Shown in pieces: positions 49,992 through 56,698 of a stretch of 64,000 nt of DNA. The position numbers and the translations under genes were made by a program. Under the pieces are notes generated by a model, which did no database searches, was not told where the DNA came from, and was given only the letters and a program-made list of their open reading frames with translations. The stretch is taken from contig CANASP010000001.1 in assembly GCA_947364365.1 (NCBI GenBank), positions 1 through 64,000 on the forward strand, given 5' to 3'. The stretch is from an uncultured Alistipes sp. Lineage in GTDB: Bacteria > Bacteroidota > Bacteroidia > Bacteroidales > Rikenellaceae. Within the stretch, counting starts at the first letter, position 1. Every line of letters begins with the position of its first letter.

Positions 49992-50000
49992 CCCCCCCCC
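49992..50000. repeat. Homopolymer C9 after element 1
   Basis: Nine C directly after the T-rich end of element 1 and 33 bases from the 3' end of the 152-aa gene. Confidence 0.85.
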
Positions 50001-50032
50001 TCTGTGATATAACGGACAACGGCCCATAGCAG

Positions 50033-50491
50033 TTACTTGAGCACAAGCGCCGCTGACCACCCGTCCCAGCCTCCGAATCGCCCGGTTTCCGGCAAGATCT
50101 CTACCTCGATCAGTTCCATCCCATACAGCAACGGGCATTGTCCGGATGTGCGGGCGCCGGAGATGTCGTCGATGAATTTGGCAAGTAATTGTTCCAGGAT
50201 ATAGGCCGTATCCATATAGAGCTGGTCGGATTGTTCGGCTGTCCGGGTTTGATCCCGACCTTTTTCGAGGGCGAAGATGATGAGTGTGTGCGGCCCCGTC
50301 ATATTGTCGCAATTCCCCGAGAGCGACGCCTGCGGAAGTGATATTACGATCTGTAGAGGGGCTCGCCTGGGAGAGTTGAGCGCAAGAGATCCTTGATCCT
50401 CGGCCGCCACGAGAATGGGATTCGGTGTATTGGACAGGCCTTCGTTGATTGTTCGGCAGTATTTAATCAGCCGTATGATTTTTTCGAGCAT
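50033..50491 (-). CDS. Phage neck/tail-completion-like protein
   Basis: 152 aa. MLEKIIRLIKYCRTINEGL, then VISLPQASLSGNCDNMTGPHTLIIFALEKGRD and a C-terminal half LEQLLAKFIDDISG ... LYGMELIEVEILPETGRFGGWDGW. Place and size match head-tail joining or tail-terminator proteins. It overlaps the 3' end of the 292-aa gene by 29 bases. Not recognised as a named family. Confidence 0.6.
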   Translation of the reverse strand: MLEKIIRLIKYCRTINEGLSNTPNPILVAAEDQGSLALNSPRRAPLQIVISLPQASLSGNCDNMTGPHTLIIFALEKGRDQTRTAEQSDQLYMDTAYILEQLLAKFIDDISGARTSGQCPLLYGMELIEVEILPETGRFGGWDGWSAALVLK

Positions 50492-51341
50492 TTTCCGCGT
50501 TGTATTTGTCGTTAAGCAAGAGGAGGAGTACGTCGATTACGTTCGTCGCCGAGGTCTTCTCGATGTCGCCGAATGTTTTACGCTCGGCCAGGTTGAACAG
50601 AGTGCCGAGCCAGCCGAGAGACTTCCCCGCGGCCTCGTTGTCGCTGAACAGCGGCGCGAACGATACCTCTCGGCCATTGATCGTAAATGTTCCGCGCTGG
50701 AGGTTATCCACGCAGGCGGCGTACCAAAGCATAAACAGATACTTTTTCCAGGACGGCACTTTGCGAAAGATGTGTGCGTCGCGGGCCGTTCGGTCGATGT
50801 CGAGCGGCTGGACCCGTCGGCCGCTCGGCTGACGCGGCCCAGGGCGGCGGTAGAGTGTGGCAAGCATGTTGTCTATGTGCTGCGGATCCTGGGTCGTAGT
50901 GTAGAGCGCGAGTTCGGCGTCGGCCGCCATCAGCTCCTCGATCGAAATATCCATAAGTCCGTCGCCTGGCCCGATGAATCGGCGAAAGCCAATGCGGAGA
51001 GAGGGCATGTGGTTCTCCACGCAATCGTAGGCCGGGAGCAGTTTTTCGGCGTCGGGCATAAAAACAAATCCGAGGAGTTTCTCTGCGAGAAGTGTGACTT
51101 TTTCAGCTCGGAGCCGTGCAGCCTTCGGGTGTAGGCGTTCCCATGCAATGCTTCGGGGCGTGCGCTTGATTCCGGCCAGTTTGTAGAGCACGCGCACCCG
51201 AAACTCCGTAAGAGGGATATGCCCGCGTTGAAGCGCGTCGAGTTGTTGCATGACGTAGAAGAGCTGCGGCCCTGTCATTTCGGCATAGGATGCCGGAACA
51301 TCCACCGTAATTCCAGCTTCAGGGATTTCGATACGGTTCAT
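50463..51341 (-). CDS. Phage neck-region protein, unknown
   Basis: 292 aa from the ATG at 51341, whose last bases overlap the upstream stop. The open frame continues to 51854 only as a shadow of the 316-aa gene. MNRIEIPEAGITVDVPASYAEMTGPQLFYVMQQLDALQRG, PSLRIGFRRFIGPGDGLMDISIEE, SWKKYLFMLWYAACVDNLQRG and a C-terminus VIDVLLLLLNDKYNAENARKNH. Helical, with no membrane segment despite the Leu run. It shares the operon with portal and connector genes. Confidence 0.62.
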   Translation of the reverse strand: MNRIEIPEAGITVDVPASYAEMTGPQLFYVMQQLDALQRGHIPLTEFRVRVLYKLAGIKRTPRSIAWERLHPKAARLRAEKVTLLAEKLLGFVFMPDAEKLLPAYDCVENHMPSLRIGFRRFIGPGDGLMDISIEELMAADAELALYTTTQDPQHIDNMLATLYRRPGPRQPSGRRVQPLDIDRTARDAHIFRKVPSWKKYLFMLWYAACVDNLQRGTFTINGREVSFAPLFSDNEAAGKSLGWLGTLFNLAERKTFGDIEKTSATNVIDVLLLLLNDKYNAENARKNHTAD

Positions 51342-52291
51342 CAAGTCGTGCAGTACTTTTTCGATGGGTCGTTGTTTGGTATGAGCGCGATGTCGCGCGC
51401 CGGATTCTGTCGCTTGGTGACAGCCTTTTGGAGCTCCGTTTTTGCTTCGATTGCCTCTTGCTCCAGCATGCGGAGCAGCTTTCGTGTCGCGTCGTCGTCG
51501 ATGTTGCCGCCTCGGCCGCCTTGAAAGGATTCGGAGAACCGGCGTACGATCATTGTCGGCAGGATCTTGATCGACATGCGCTTCACCGCCGTGATGACAG
51601 CGTAGAGTGGGATACAGAGCTTTGCGGCCGCGAATTGCTCGGCCAACTCTTTGCCGATGTCGCCTGTCTTCATGCGCTCGAATGCCTCCTCGCCCACAAT
51701 AGGATGAATAATGCGATCCTGCACTTCCAACATGAACGGGACGAGGATATAGAACATGCGGGGCGAATCTTCGAGCGGGAATACGGCTTGAAAAGTATCG
51801 AGGTCCTTGATGAAGCAGGAGGCAAGCCTCTTTCGGAAGGGCGAATTTTCCCATTCGTCGATGTGCGACTCCTCCAAAAAGGCGTAGAGTTCGTCGAGTG
51901 TGCGATGGTACTTGTCGAGTAGTGCCTGGTCATCGCGGTCGTATTGCCATTGCCAGGGCATTTTCTCGCTCTCCTCGTGTATTTTCACCTTGCGCCCGCC
52001 GTCTTCGTGTGAAAGAATGTTCTGTTGGTAAAACCGCACCATAGCGAGTTGCGCAATGGGTGCTTGCACGGCCCTTACGAGTTGCGCGTCAACACTGCTT
52101 TTATCTCCGCCCTCCTGCGACTGGTAGTACCTCTCGGCCCTGGAGAGGATCTCGGCCCCGATGAGATTCCGTACTGTGCGGGTTGCGGAATGGATCTCCG
52201 ACTCGATTACGCTGAAGTCGTTGCTTTGGAAGTAGACGCCTACGAGGGCTTGGATTTCCCGGGCGCCGTTGTCGTTTTTATTGAAAATCAT
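51341..52291 (-). CDS. Phage head-tail connector-region protein (DUF6712-like)
   Basis: 316 aa following the portal gene by 4 bases. Helical, with SVIESEIHSATRTVRNLIGAEILSRAERYYQ, LVRAVQAPIAQLAMVRFYQQNI and FEESHIDEWENSPFRKRLASCFI. It resembles the Bacteroidetes phage family called DUF6712, seen next to portal genes, but this is a by-eye impression. Probably part of the connector or neck. Confidence 0.58.
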   Translation of the reverse strand: MIFNKNDNGAREIQALVGVYFQSNDFSVIESEIHSATRTVRNLIGAEILSRAERYYQSQEGGDKSSVDAQLVRAVQAPIAQLAMVRFYQQNILSHEDGGRKVKIHEESEKMPWQWQYDRDDQALLDKYHRTLDELYAFLEESHIDEWENSPFRKRLASCFIKDLDTFQAVFPLEDSPRMFYILVPFMLEVQDRIIHPIVGEEAFERMKTGDIGKELAEQFAAAKLCIPLYAVITAVKRMSIKILPTMIVRRFSESFQGGRGGNIDDDATRKLLRMLEQEAIEAKTELQKAVTKRQNPARDIALIPNNDPSKKYCTT

Positions 52292-52295
52292 AGAG

Positions 52296-53666
52296 CTAAT
52301 TGTTGCGGATCCTGTCTTTGGGCGCCGTCTCTTCCTGCGTCATGAGGCTTTGGTGGTAAAATCCGAGCTGGAGATCCGTTTCGGGGAAGTTGTAACGAAT
52401 GGCTTGGTTGATCGGATCCAGGATGACCATTTCGGGGATCGCGACGTCAGAGAGTTTATAGATCTGGTGGGCGTAGAGCATCTCCGAGCCGGATGCAAGT
52501 TTGCCGTTGACCATAATGTTGGTGAGCGAGGGGTGGAGCTGCATGCCCGATGTGATGGCGGAGTTCGCCGCTTCGCCGATTTTGAGTTGGGACTCTACGA
52601 AATCCTTGATTTTCTGGTCTACGGCTTCGATCTTCCAGGAGCACAAGTTTCCGTCGGGGTCGTAAAAGTCGATGGATTCGAAAAATTTCCCCGCATTTTT
52701 CTTGCCGGATAGCACCTCGGTGATTGTGCCCATGATTTTATCTTTCAAAACAGCGAGCATCGCATCGAGTTCTATTTCCTGGGCCTGTGGAAATTTGTTC
52801 CGCAGAATATCCTTCTTGTGCTCCCAATAGAGGGCGGGAGAGTGTATGTGGTATGCGAGGTTTAACCCGTTGTCGGTGACGTATCGAAATATCGTGGGAA
52901 TGTCGGATCCGCGGAGAATCCAACGTATCGCGCCCATGAATGCAGGCGTCGAGTAGAAGTTGCGGCCGAACGAGTAGGAGTAGTTGTAGGACGCGGACAC
53001 GGGATATTTTCCGGGGTCGAACGGGTCATAGACCGGGAAGGTCTGCACGCCGGAGGTGAGGCAGCCGTTCTCGAAATCGCCGACGAAGATGTGCTTCACG
53101 TCCTCGAGCTGTCTGCTCTCGGCCCATTCGAGACGGGCGTTCGTCGCTTTGACGAACTGAAGACGGGCGATCCTGGGTTTGCGCCCGAGACGATTGCCGA
53201 GGCGTTGCCCCCGTTCGAGGATGTGCAAGGCGAAGAACCCTTGCAAATGCAGATAATCCACCAGGGCCTTTTCGATGAAGCGTTTGGCGTCCCAAGAACG
53301 GAGCCATGTGGAGATCTCGGCGTCATCGTCGTATTCGCGGATGATGCGACCGTCCTTCACCCGATGCCGGTAGAGGAATGCGCCCTGGCCATAGAGCAAT
53401 CCCTTTTGGCGTTGAAGTATGCCGGGTGCGAGATTGTTGTCTTGAACCAGATCGCGCACCATGACGGGCAAGTCGTTCCCAGGGCCAAAGGCTACGATGC
53501 GTTTGCCCATGACGGTCTGGTACGAATATTCCCAATTGGGATTTCGGGAGGCGTTGAATATCGTCATGTCGCCGCCGTAGCTTCTGCCCGTCGAGATCGA
53601 GTAAGCCATCTGTCCGGCTTCCACGACAAACGCTGAAGGTGTGATTTTGTGTATTTTCATATTCAT
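52296..53666 (-). CDS. Phage portal protein
   Basis: 456 aa, the size of a portal subunit. Portal-like features: an N-terminal half with FGPGNDLPVMVRDLVQDNNLAPGILQRQKGLLYGQGAFLY, a stem-like helix around SDIPTIFRYVTDN and a C-terminal clip/crown helix IDFYDPDGNLCSWKIEAVDQKIKDFVESQLKIGEAANSA. It would form the twelve-subunit DNA entry ring at one capsid vertex and dock the terminase. Overlaps the 89-aa gene by 4 bases. Transcribed from P1. Homology to named portal families is inferred from layout. Confidence 0.75.
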   Translation of the reverse strand: MNMKIHKITPSAFVVEAGQMAYSISTGRSYGGDMTIFNASRNPNWEYSYQTVMGKRIVAFGPGNDLPVMVRDLVQDNNLAPGILQRQKGLLYGQGAFLYRHRVKDGRIIREYDDDAEISTWLRSWDAKRFIEKALVDYLHLQGFFALHILERGQRLGNRLGRKPRIARLQFVKATNARLEWAESRQLEDVKHIFVGDFENGCLTSGVQTFPVYDPFDPGKYPVSASYNYSYSFGRNFYSTPAFMGAIRWILRGSDIPTIFRYVTDNGLNLAYHIHSPALYWEHKKDILRNKFPQAQEIELDAMLAVLKDKIMGTITEVLSGKKNAGKFFESIDFYDPDGNLCSWKIEAVDQKIKDFVESQLKIGEAANSAITSGMQLHPSLTNIMVNGKLASGSEMLYAHQIYKLSDVAIPEMVILDPINQAIRYNFPETDLQLGFYHQSLMTQEETAPKDRIRNN

Positions 53667-53932
53667 GCGTAGACCTTCTCACCGTTGAAATTCATGAGTA
53701 GCGGTTGGTAAAAATGGCGAGCTTCGCCAGTGTCGACGTTGACGTATTCTTCGATAATTTCGGCATGCCGATGATGCGCCTTTTGTGCTCGGGCGCGAAG
53801 TCGGGCGTGACGTACCTCGATGATCCCTTCGCTGCGCCCCACGGAACTGTTGTAGGACATGAACATCATGCTGAAGGTTTCGTTTTTACGTGAGATTTCC
53901 CGCATGCGTCGTATGGCGTCGAATATTTGCAT
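53663..53932 (-). CDS. Small phage protein before the portal
   Basis: 89 aa, basic. QIFDAIRRMREISRKNETFSMMFMSYNSSVGRSEGIIEVRHARLR and the end HFYQPLLMNFNGEKVYA. Its ATG lies 4 bases after the TATTTTTG box of promoter P1, implying a leaderless or nearly leaderless message. Not recognised; by position a portal-associated or head-closure factor. Confidence 0.62.
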   Translation of the reverse strand: MQIFDAIRRMREISRKNETFSMMFMSYNSSVGRSEGIIEVRHARLRARAQKAHHRHAEIIEEYVNVDTGEARHFYQPLLMNFNGEKVYA

Positions 53933-53936
53933 GACA

Positions 53937-53972
53937 CAAAAATAGCTGCCTGAAGGCAGCTATTAAAGGACA
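53937..53972 (-). promoter_or_regulatory. Phage late promoter P1 (portal block)
   Basis: Minus-strand TGTCCTTT (53965-53972), exactly 20 bases, TATTTTTG (53937-53944). The spacer holds a 9-bp hairpin TAGCTGCCT / AGGCAGCTA, so it may double as a terminator of the upstream small genes. Confidence 0.74.
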
Positions 53973-53987
53973 GAAAGTCGGCGCAAA

Positions 53988-54179
53988 CTACGATGGACGC
54001 GTGGAGGGGTGATACATTTGGATCTGATGCTTTGCGTGAACATCGTGACTATGACGGTCGTTGCATTCTATGGTCAACCGGGAGATCATTTCGCTTTGGC
54101 TGGCCATCGTATCGATCATCCGGCTGAAGATCTCGTATTCGTCACGTGTCATCGTTACTGTCTTACCGTCGGTCTTCAT
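53988..54179 (-). CDS. Small phage protein, unknown (last of a three-gene set)
   Basis: 63 aa. VTMTRDEYEIFSRMIDTMASQSEMISRLTIECNDRHSHDVHAKH: a short amphipathic helix pair and a His-rich tail. Overlaps the upstream stop by 4 bases (ATGA). Not recognised. Confidence 0.55.
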   Translation of the reverse strand: MKTDGKTVTMTRDEYEIFSRMIDTMASQSEMISRLTIECNDRHSHDVHAKHQIQMYHPSTRPS

Positions 54180-54445
54180 AGCTTGCCCTCCTCTTCGTTC
54201 ATATTCGCGTTGATATCAGCGACGATCAATTCGGCGAGGTTTTGCCAGAAATTGGGTAACACCCCGTCGAGTTCATGGAATATTTTCCATATTAGCTCGC
54301 TGGCCCTTGTCCCGCACCTCGGGGCTTCGCCGCTGATATACTGGTCGAGGTTTTCGTAGGCTTCGCGCACGCACCGATAGGCCCGGATGAGTTTGGGATT
54401 GGCCGCCAGTTGGGCAGACATATCCCCGGATGTCGGCTTATTCAT
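54176..54445 (-). CDS. Small phage protein, unknown (middle of set)
   Basis: 89 aa, helical (LIRAYRCVREAYENLDQYISG, LIWKIFHELDGVLPNFWQNLAELIVADINANM). Overlaps both neighbours (8 and 4 bases), showing a tight operon. Not recognised. Confidence 0.55.
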   Translation of the reverse strand: MNKPTSGDMSAQLAANPKLIRAYRCVREAYENLDQYISGEAPRCGTRASELIWKIFHELDGVLPNFWQNLAELIVADINANMNEEEGKL

Positions 54446-54743
54446 TGTTCTCGGCTATTGTGATTCGACGGATGTAGTGGCTGCCGATCACCCGCTGCAA
54501 GTCTTGAAGCATACTTTGGAGTAGTTCATCTGCCTGCATGTGTGCGTCCAAGTTGTTCGGCTCTCGGTTCTCGTCGTGGCGGTCGCGGAGCCATTTGGCC
54601 GTTTCGGCGATTTCGACTTTGGCGTGGCAGAGTTGGTGATATCGTCTTACCATTGCCCGGATTCCGGGATTGGTGTCTCGCAGAAACTCCCGGTTTCTGC
54701 GGGTTTGCTGCGCTAGGCGCAGTGCATGGAGATTGTTTTTCAT
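54438..54743 (-). CDS. Small phage protein, unknown (first of set)
   Basis: 101 aa, rich in Arg and His (LRLAQQTRRNREFLRDTNPGIRAMVRRYHQLCHAKVEIAETAKWLRDRHDENREP), with a nucleic-acid-binding look but no known domain. The message leader is the structured element 2. Confidence 0.55.
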   Translation of the reverse strand: MKNNLHALRLAQQTRRNREFLRDTNPGIRAMVRRYHQLCHAKVEIAETAKWLRDRHDENREPNNLDAHMQADELLQSMLQDLQRVIGSHYIRRITIAENNE

Positions 54744-54769
54744 CAGGTTTTAGCATTAAACCGTTAAAC

Positions 54770-54921
54770 AAAAAGTGGTTTCGTCTTTCCCGCTGCTAAA
54801 CACCTGATAGGCTTGCCGGGGCATTAACCGTCGGCACGGGGGTACGAAACCACAAATTATACACGCACAAAAAATGCCCGTATATCAGACGGACATCATC
54901 CGCCTATCAGATTGTTTAGCA
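54770..54921 (-). ncRNA. Structured leader / non-coding element 2 (A-B-A'-B' then T5)
   Basis: Minus strand. A (54902-54921, TGCTAAACA + TGATAGGC) pairs with A' (54794-54812, GCCTATCA + TGTTTAGCA). B GTGGTTTCGT (54844-54853), in the loop, pairs with B' ACGAAACCAC (54775-54784), which is followed by TTTTT (54774-54770). A separate hairpin TGTCCGT / ACGGGCA with T6 (54869-54895) lies between A and B. The promoter just upstream and the gene 27 bases downstream suggest an attenuator; it could also be a small RNA. Confidence 0.55.
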
Positions 54922-54924
54922 TTA

Positions 54925-54955
54925 CAAATATACGGAAATTTCTTTGAAAGACAAA
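54925..54955 (-). promoter_or_regulatory. Promoter ahead of element 2
   Basis: Minus-strand TTTG (54952-54955), a 19-base spacer, TATATTTG (54925-54932). The start would fall at the first bases of arm A. It overlaps the T-run of the upstream terminator. Confidence 0.7.
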
Positions 54956-54980
54956 AAAAGAGCGACAATTTGTCGCTCTT
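54953..54980 (-). terminator. Terminator of the small membrane-protein gene
   Basis: Stem AAGAGCGACA / TGTCGCTCTT (54971-54980 with 54958-54967), then a run of T on minus. Confidence 0.8.
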
Positions 54981-55006
54981 GGGGCACATACCTGACCGAT
55001 TGCAGC

Positions 55007-55288
55007 CTATTTGTTGTCGAGTTTGGTATAGATGGCGATCAGCATTTTCAACACGGCCCAGACGATTGCAGAGTTGATAATTGCAGCGAGGCCACAGCCG
55101 AACAAAATCCAGTCCGGGCGATACCCATAGTACTCGGTATTCGTCATCAGACCGATAATAGCGGCGATCAACCCACCAATCAATCCAATCCCGAGGACGG
55201 TGTTTGCGATAATGTTGGTCGCCTTGACGACGCTGATCTGTGCAGATTTGCAGATGCTCCAAAGAATCGGGTTGTTGATTTCATCCAT
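55007..55288 (-). CDS. Small two-helix membrane protein under a poly-G promoter
   Basis: 93 aa from MDEINNPILWSICKSAQISV (start 55288); the longer open frame begins in the upstream hairpin and is rejected. Two hydrophobic segments: IIANTVLGIGLIGGLIAAIIGLM and WILFGCGLAAIINSAIVWAVL, joined by a NTEYYGYRPD loop. Its promoter spacer holds nine G in a row, so expression may switch by slippage. Possible jobs include superinfection exclusion or lysogeny-time membrane modification, but this is speculation. Own terminator. Confidence 0.68.
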   Translation of the reverse strand: MDEINNPILWSICKSAQISVVKATNIIANTVLGIGLIGGLIAAIIGLMTNTEYYGYRPDWILFGCGLAAIINSAIVWAVLKMLIAIYTKLDNK

Positions 55289-55314
55289 AGCTTTCGAGTT
55301 TAAGTTGTTGGGTA

Positions 55315-55344
55315 CAAAGATACCCCCCCCCGCGGATTTTGCAA
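55315..55344 (-). promoter_or_regulatory. Promoter with a G9 spacer tract (possible phase-variable switch)
   Basis: Minus-strand TTG (55342-55344), a 19-base spacer that ends in nine G (plus-strand C 55323-55331), TATCTTTG (55315-55322). The spacer length is in the working range; a gain or loss of G would change it. Confidence 0.65.
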
Positions 55345-55365
55345 GAAATGGGACTGTTTTTTTAC

Positions 55366-55394
55366 GACAAAAGGCGGTTTTACCGCCTTTTGTC
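55366..55394. terminator. Bidirectional terminator at the end of the antitoxin gene
   Basis: Perfect 13-bp stem GACAAAAGGCGGT (55366-55378) / ACCGCCTTTTGTC (55382-55394) with a TTT loop. The A/T blocks inside the stem give TTTT on either strand. It overlaps the stop codon at 55393. Confidence 0.7.
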
Positions 55395-55659
55395 AATGGG
55401 ATACCCCGATAATTTGCGAACCGAGAACGTTGGATATGCGAGCAAGCGTTCGAATGGTGAAATTGTGTGTACCACGCATCCACTTCGATACTTCAGACTC
55501 GTTTTTCCCTAAAGCTTCTGCAAGATCTTTTTGCGTCATGCCTTTCTCTTTCAGAACGGCATCGATTCTGTCCACAATGGCAAATGACAAATCAATCTCT
55601 GCTTTTACGTCATTCGACACATCCGACAGACATTTGTGTAATAAGTCATTCGTTTTCAT
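55393..55659 (-). CDS. XRE-family antitoxin / repressor
   Basis: 88 aa from MKTNDLLHKCLSDVSND (start 55659). C-terminal XRE helix-turn-helix: RIDAVLKEKGMTQKDLAEALGKNESEVSKWMRGTHNFTIRTLARISNVLGS. It lies 4 bases after the stop of the toxin-like gene, the HigB-then-HigA order. It probably binds the toxin and represses the pair's promoter at 56161. A phage-repressor role is less likely because of the partner. Confidence 0.8.
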   Translation of the reverse strand: MKTNDLLHKCLSDVSNDVKAEIDLSFAIVDRIDAVLKEKGMTQKDLAEALGKNESEVSKWMRGTHNFTIRTLARISNVLGSQIIGVSH

Positions 55660-55663
55660 ATCG

Positions 55664-56140
55664 CTACACTTCAAAGATTCTTCCTTCTGATCCGACAATT
55701 TCCTTTTCTTCAATACTTAAGACTCCATTTCTTATGCCAGCTCGGATCAGTTTGTCAAATTTCTGTAATGTTATTACGTAGCCTTGCAGCAGAGGGTCTT
55801 CTTGTGTGGTTCGGGTCCTTTTAACATTGCCGTTGCCAATTATCAGTATTTGATCGGAAATACGCAGGCAGTATAATCGCAATTGGCCAGATTGGATGGG
55901 AATAGCACAAACTCCATCGCCATAACCTCCTTCGGGACGGAAATAACGCTCCAAGGCCCCGTTCTCCAGAATCTTACTTACTGCATAAATGATGCGCTGA
56001 AAGTCTTCATTCAACTCCGAATTATCTTTAAAATCCTGCATGAACCGTTCAAACTCGGTTTTGTCCTCTCCGTTAAATTTAATCGAATATAGACTGACCA
56101 GTTCCGACTGTTCTACTATTTCCAATTCTGCCTTGCTCAT
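55664..56140 (-). CDS. RelE/HigB-like toxin candidate
   Basis: 158 aa. LYSIKFNGEDKTEFERFMQDFKDNSELNEDFQRIIYAVSKILENGALERYFRPEGGYGDGVCAIPI, then QLRLYCLRISDQILIIGNGNVKRT: the RelE-fold pattern in which the toxin contacts mRNA and ribosome (Arg-Leu-x-x-x, then a beta-hairpin ending in basic residues). It is longer than usual RelE toxins (about 90-110) because of a C-terminal LQKFDKLIRAGIRNGVLSIEEKEI segment. Paired with an XRE gene directly downstream. Confidence 0.68.
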   Translation of the reverse strand: MSKAELEIVEQSELVSLYSIKFNGEDKTEFERFMQDFKDNSELNEDFQRIIYAVSKILENGALERYFRPEGGYGDGVCAIPIQSGQLRLYCLRISDQILIIGNGNVKRTRTTQEDPLLQGYVITLQKFDKLIRAGIRNGVLSIEEKEIVGSEGRIFEV

Positions 56141-56160
56141 ACTTGTAATTGGTTACGATA

Positions 56161-56168
56161 CAAAGATA
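56161..56168 (-). promoter_or_regulatory. -7 box of the toxin-antitoxin pair
   Basis: Minus-strand TATCTTTG, 20 bases before the toxin start; no good TTTG at -33, as expected for a promoter that can be repressed or is weak. Confidence 0.55.
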
Positions 56169-56316
56169 CGAATTATTTTTTATTCTTGACTTAAAAGTTA
56201 ATTTTATTTATCGTTTTTTGAAATAGATGTGCAAAGCGTTTGGTTTGTTCGAAAGTTTGAATTTATGATGATTTTTCTAATTCCATTTGCGGTGTATTTT
56301 GATTCGTAAAAATTGC

Positions 56317-56410
56317 TATATTTGCACCGTACATAGGGTTGAGTGCAGAGGCGACTGCCGATGAATTTAATCCAATTTCGGGAGGGGAGGCGTTATCCCC
56401 TCCTTTTTTT
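56317..56410 (+). ncRNA. Stand-alone small-RNA candidate on the opposite strand
   Basis: TATATTTG (56317-56324) would start a transcript near 56328. A perfect 8-bp hairpin GGAGGGGA (56381-56388) / TCCCCTCC (56396-56403) with seven T follows, giving a product of about 80 bases. The -33 spacing is not ideal (TTTG 15 or 27 bases away). No open frame of use on plus, and the next plus feature is only the 3' side of the terminase gene. Confidence 0.5.
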
Positions 56411-56650
56411 GTGTGTTTTGCAGCCAAAAAAATCCGTATTCACTCCCAAAAATCCCGATTTATCGTCTCCTTTCGAGTAATATTTTTATTTGAGTTCTGA
56501 AAATCAGCCGATTGCGGTTTTGGCGAAAAAAATCCTTTCCAGGTGTGGATGCGAAGTCCGCCCCGCCCTCTTTTACATTTGCAATCGCACGGCTTTGAAA
56601 AGGTGATATATGAGAGCTGCGACCCTCTTGGAAGGGGCGCGGGAGGGTGC
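56411..56650. other. Non-coding spacer, no gene supported
   Basis: Between the small-RNA terminator and the terminase terminator. A 70-codon minus frame (56440-56652) has low complexity and no domain. A/T-rich with runs of A and T; no promoter match seen. Confidence 0.5.
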
Positions 56651-56678
56651 AAAAAAGAGGGCAGCCAGCGCTACCCTC
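56651..56678 (-). terminator. Terminator after the large terminase gene
   Basis: Minus-strand stem GAGGGTAGC / GCTGCCCTC (56670-56678 with 56657-56665, one wobble) then TTTTTT (56656-56651). Confidence 0.78.
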
Positions 56679-56698
56679 TCGATAATAGAGGTGTTGTG

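Noticed and set aside
49868..54921. Structured elements 1 and 2 as a retron or diversity-generating retroelement
   Set aside because: No reverse transcriptase gene is present, and no template/variable repeat pair was found near the fibre gene.
56440..56652. 70-codon minus frame between the small RNA and terL
   Set aside because: Rich in Lys/Arg/Pro/Asn without domain; overlaps the terminase terminator; no start signal.
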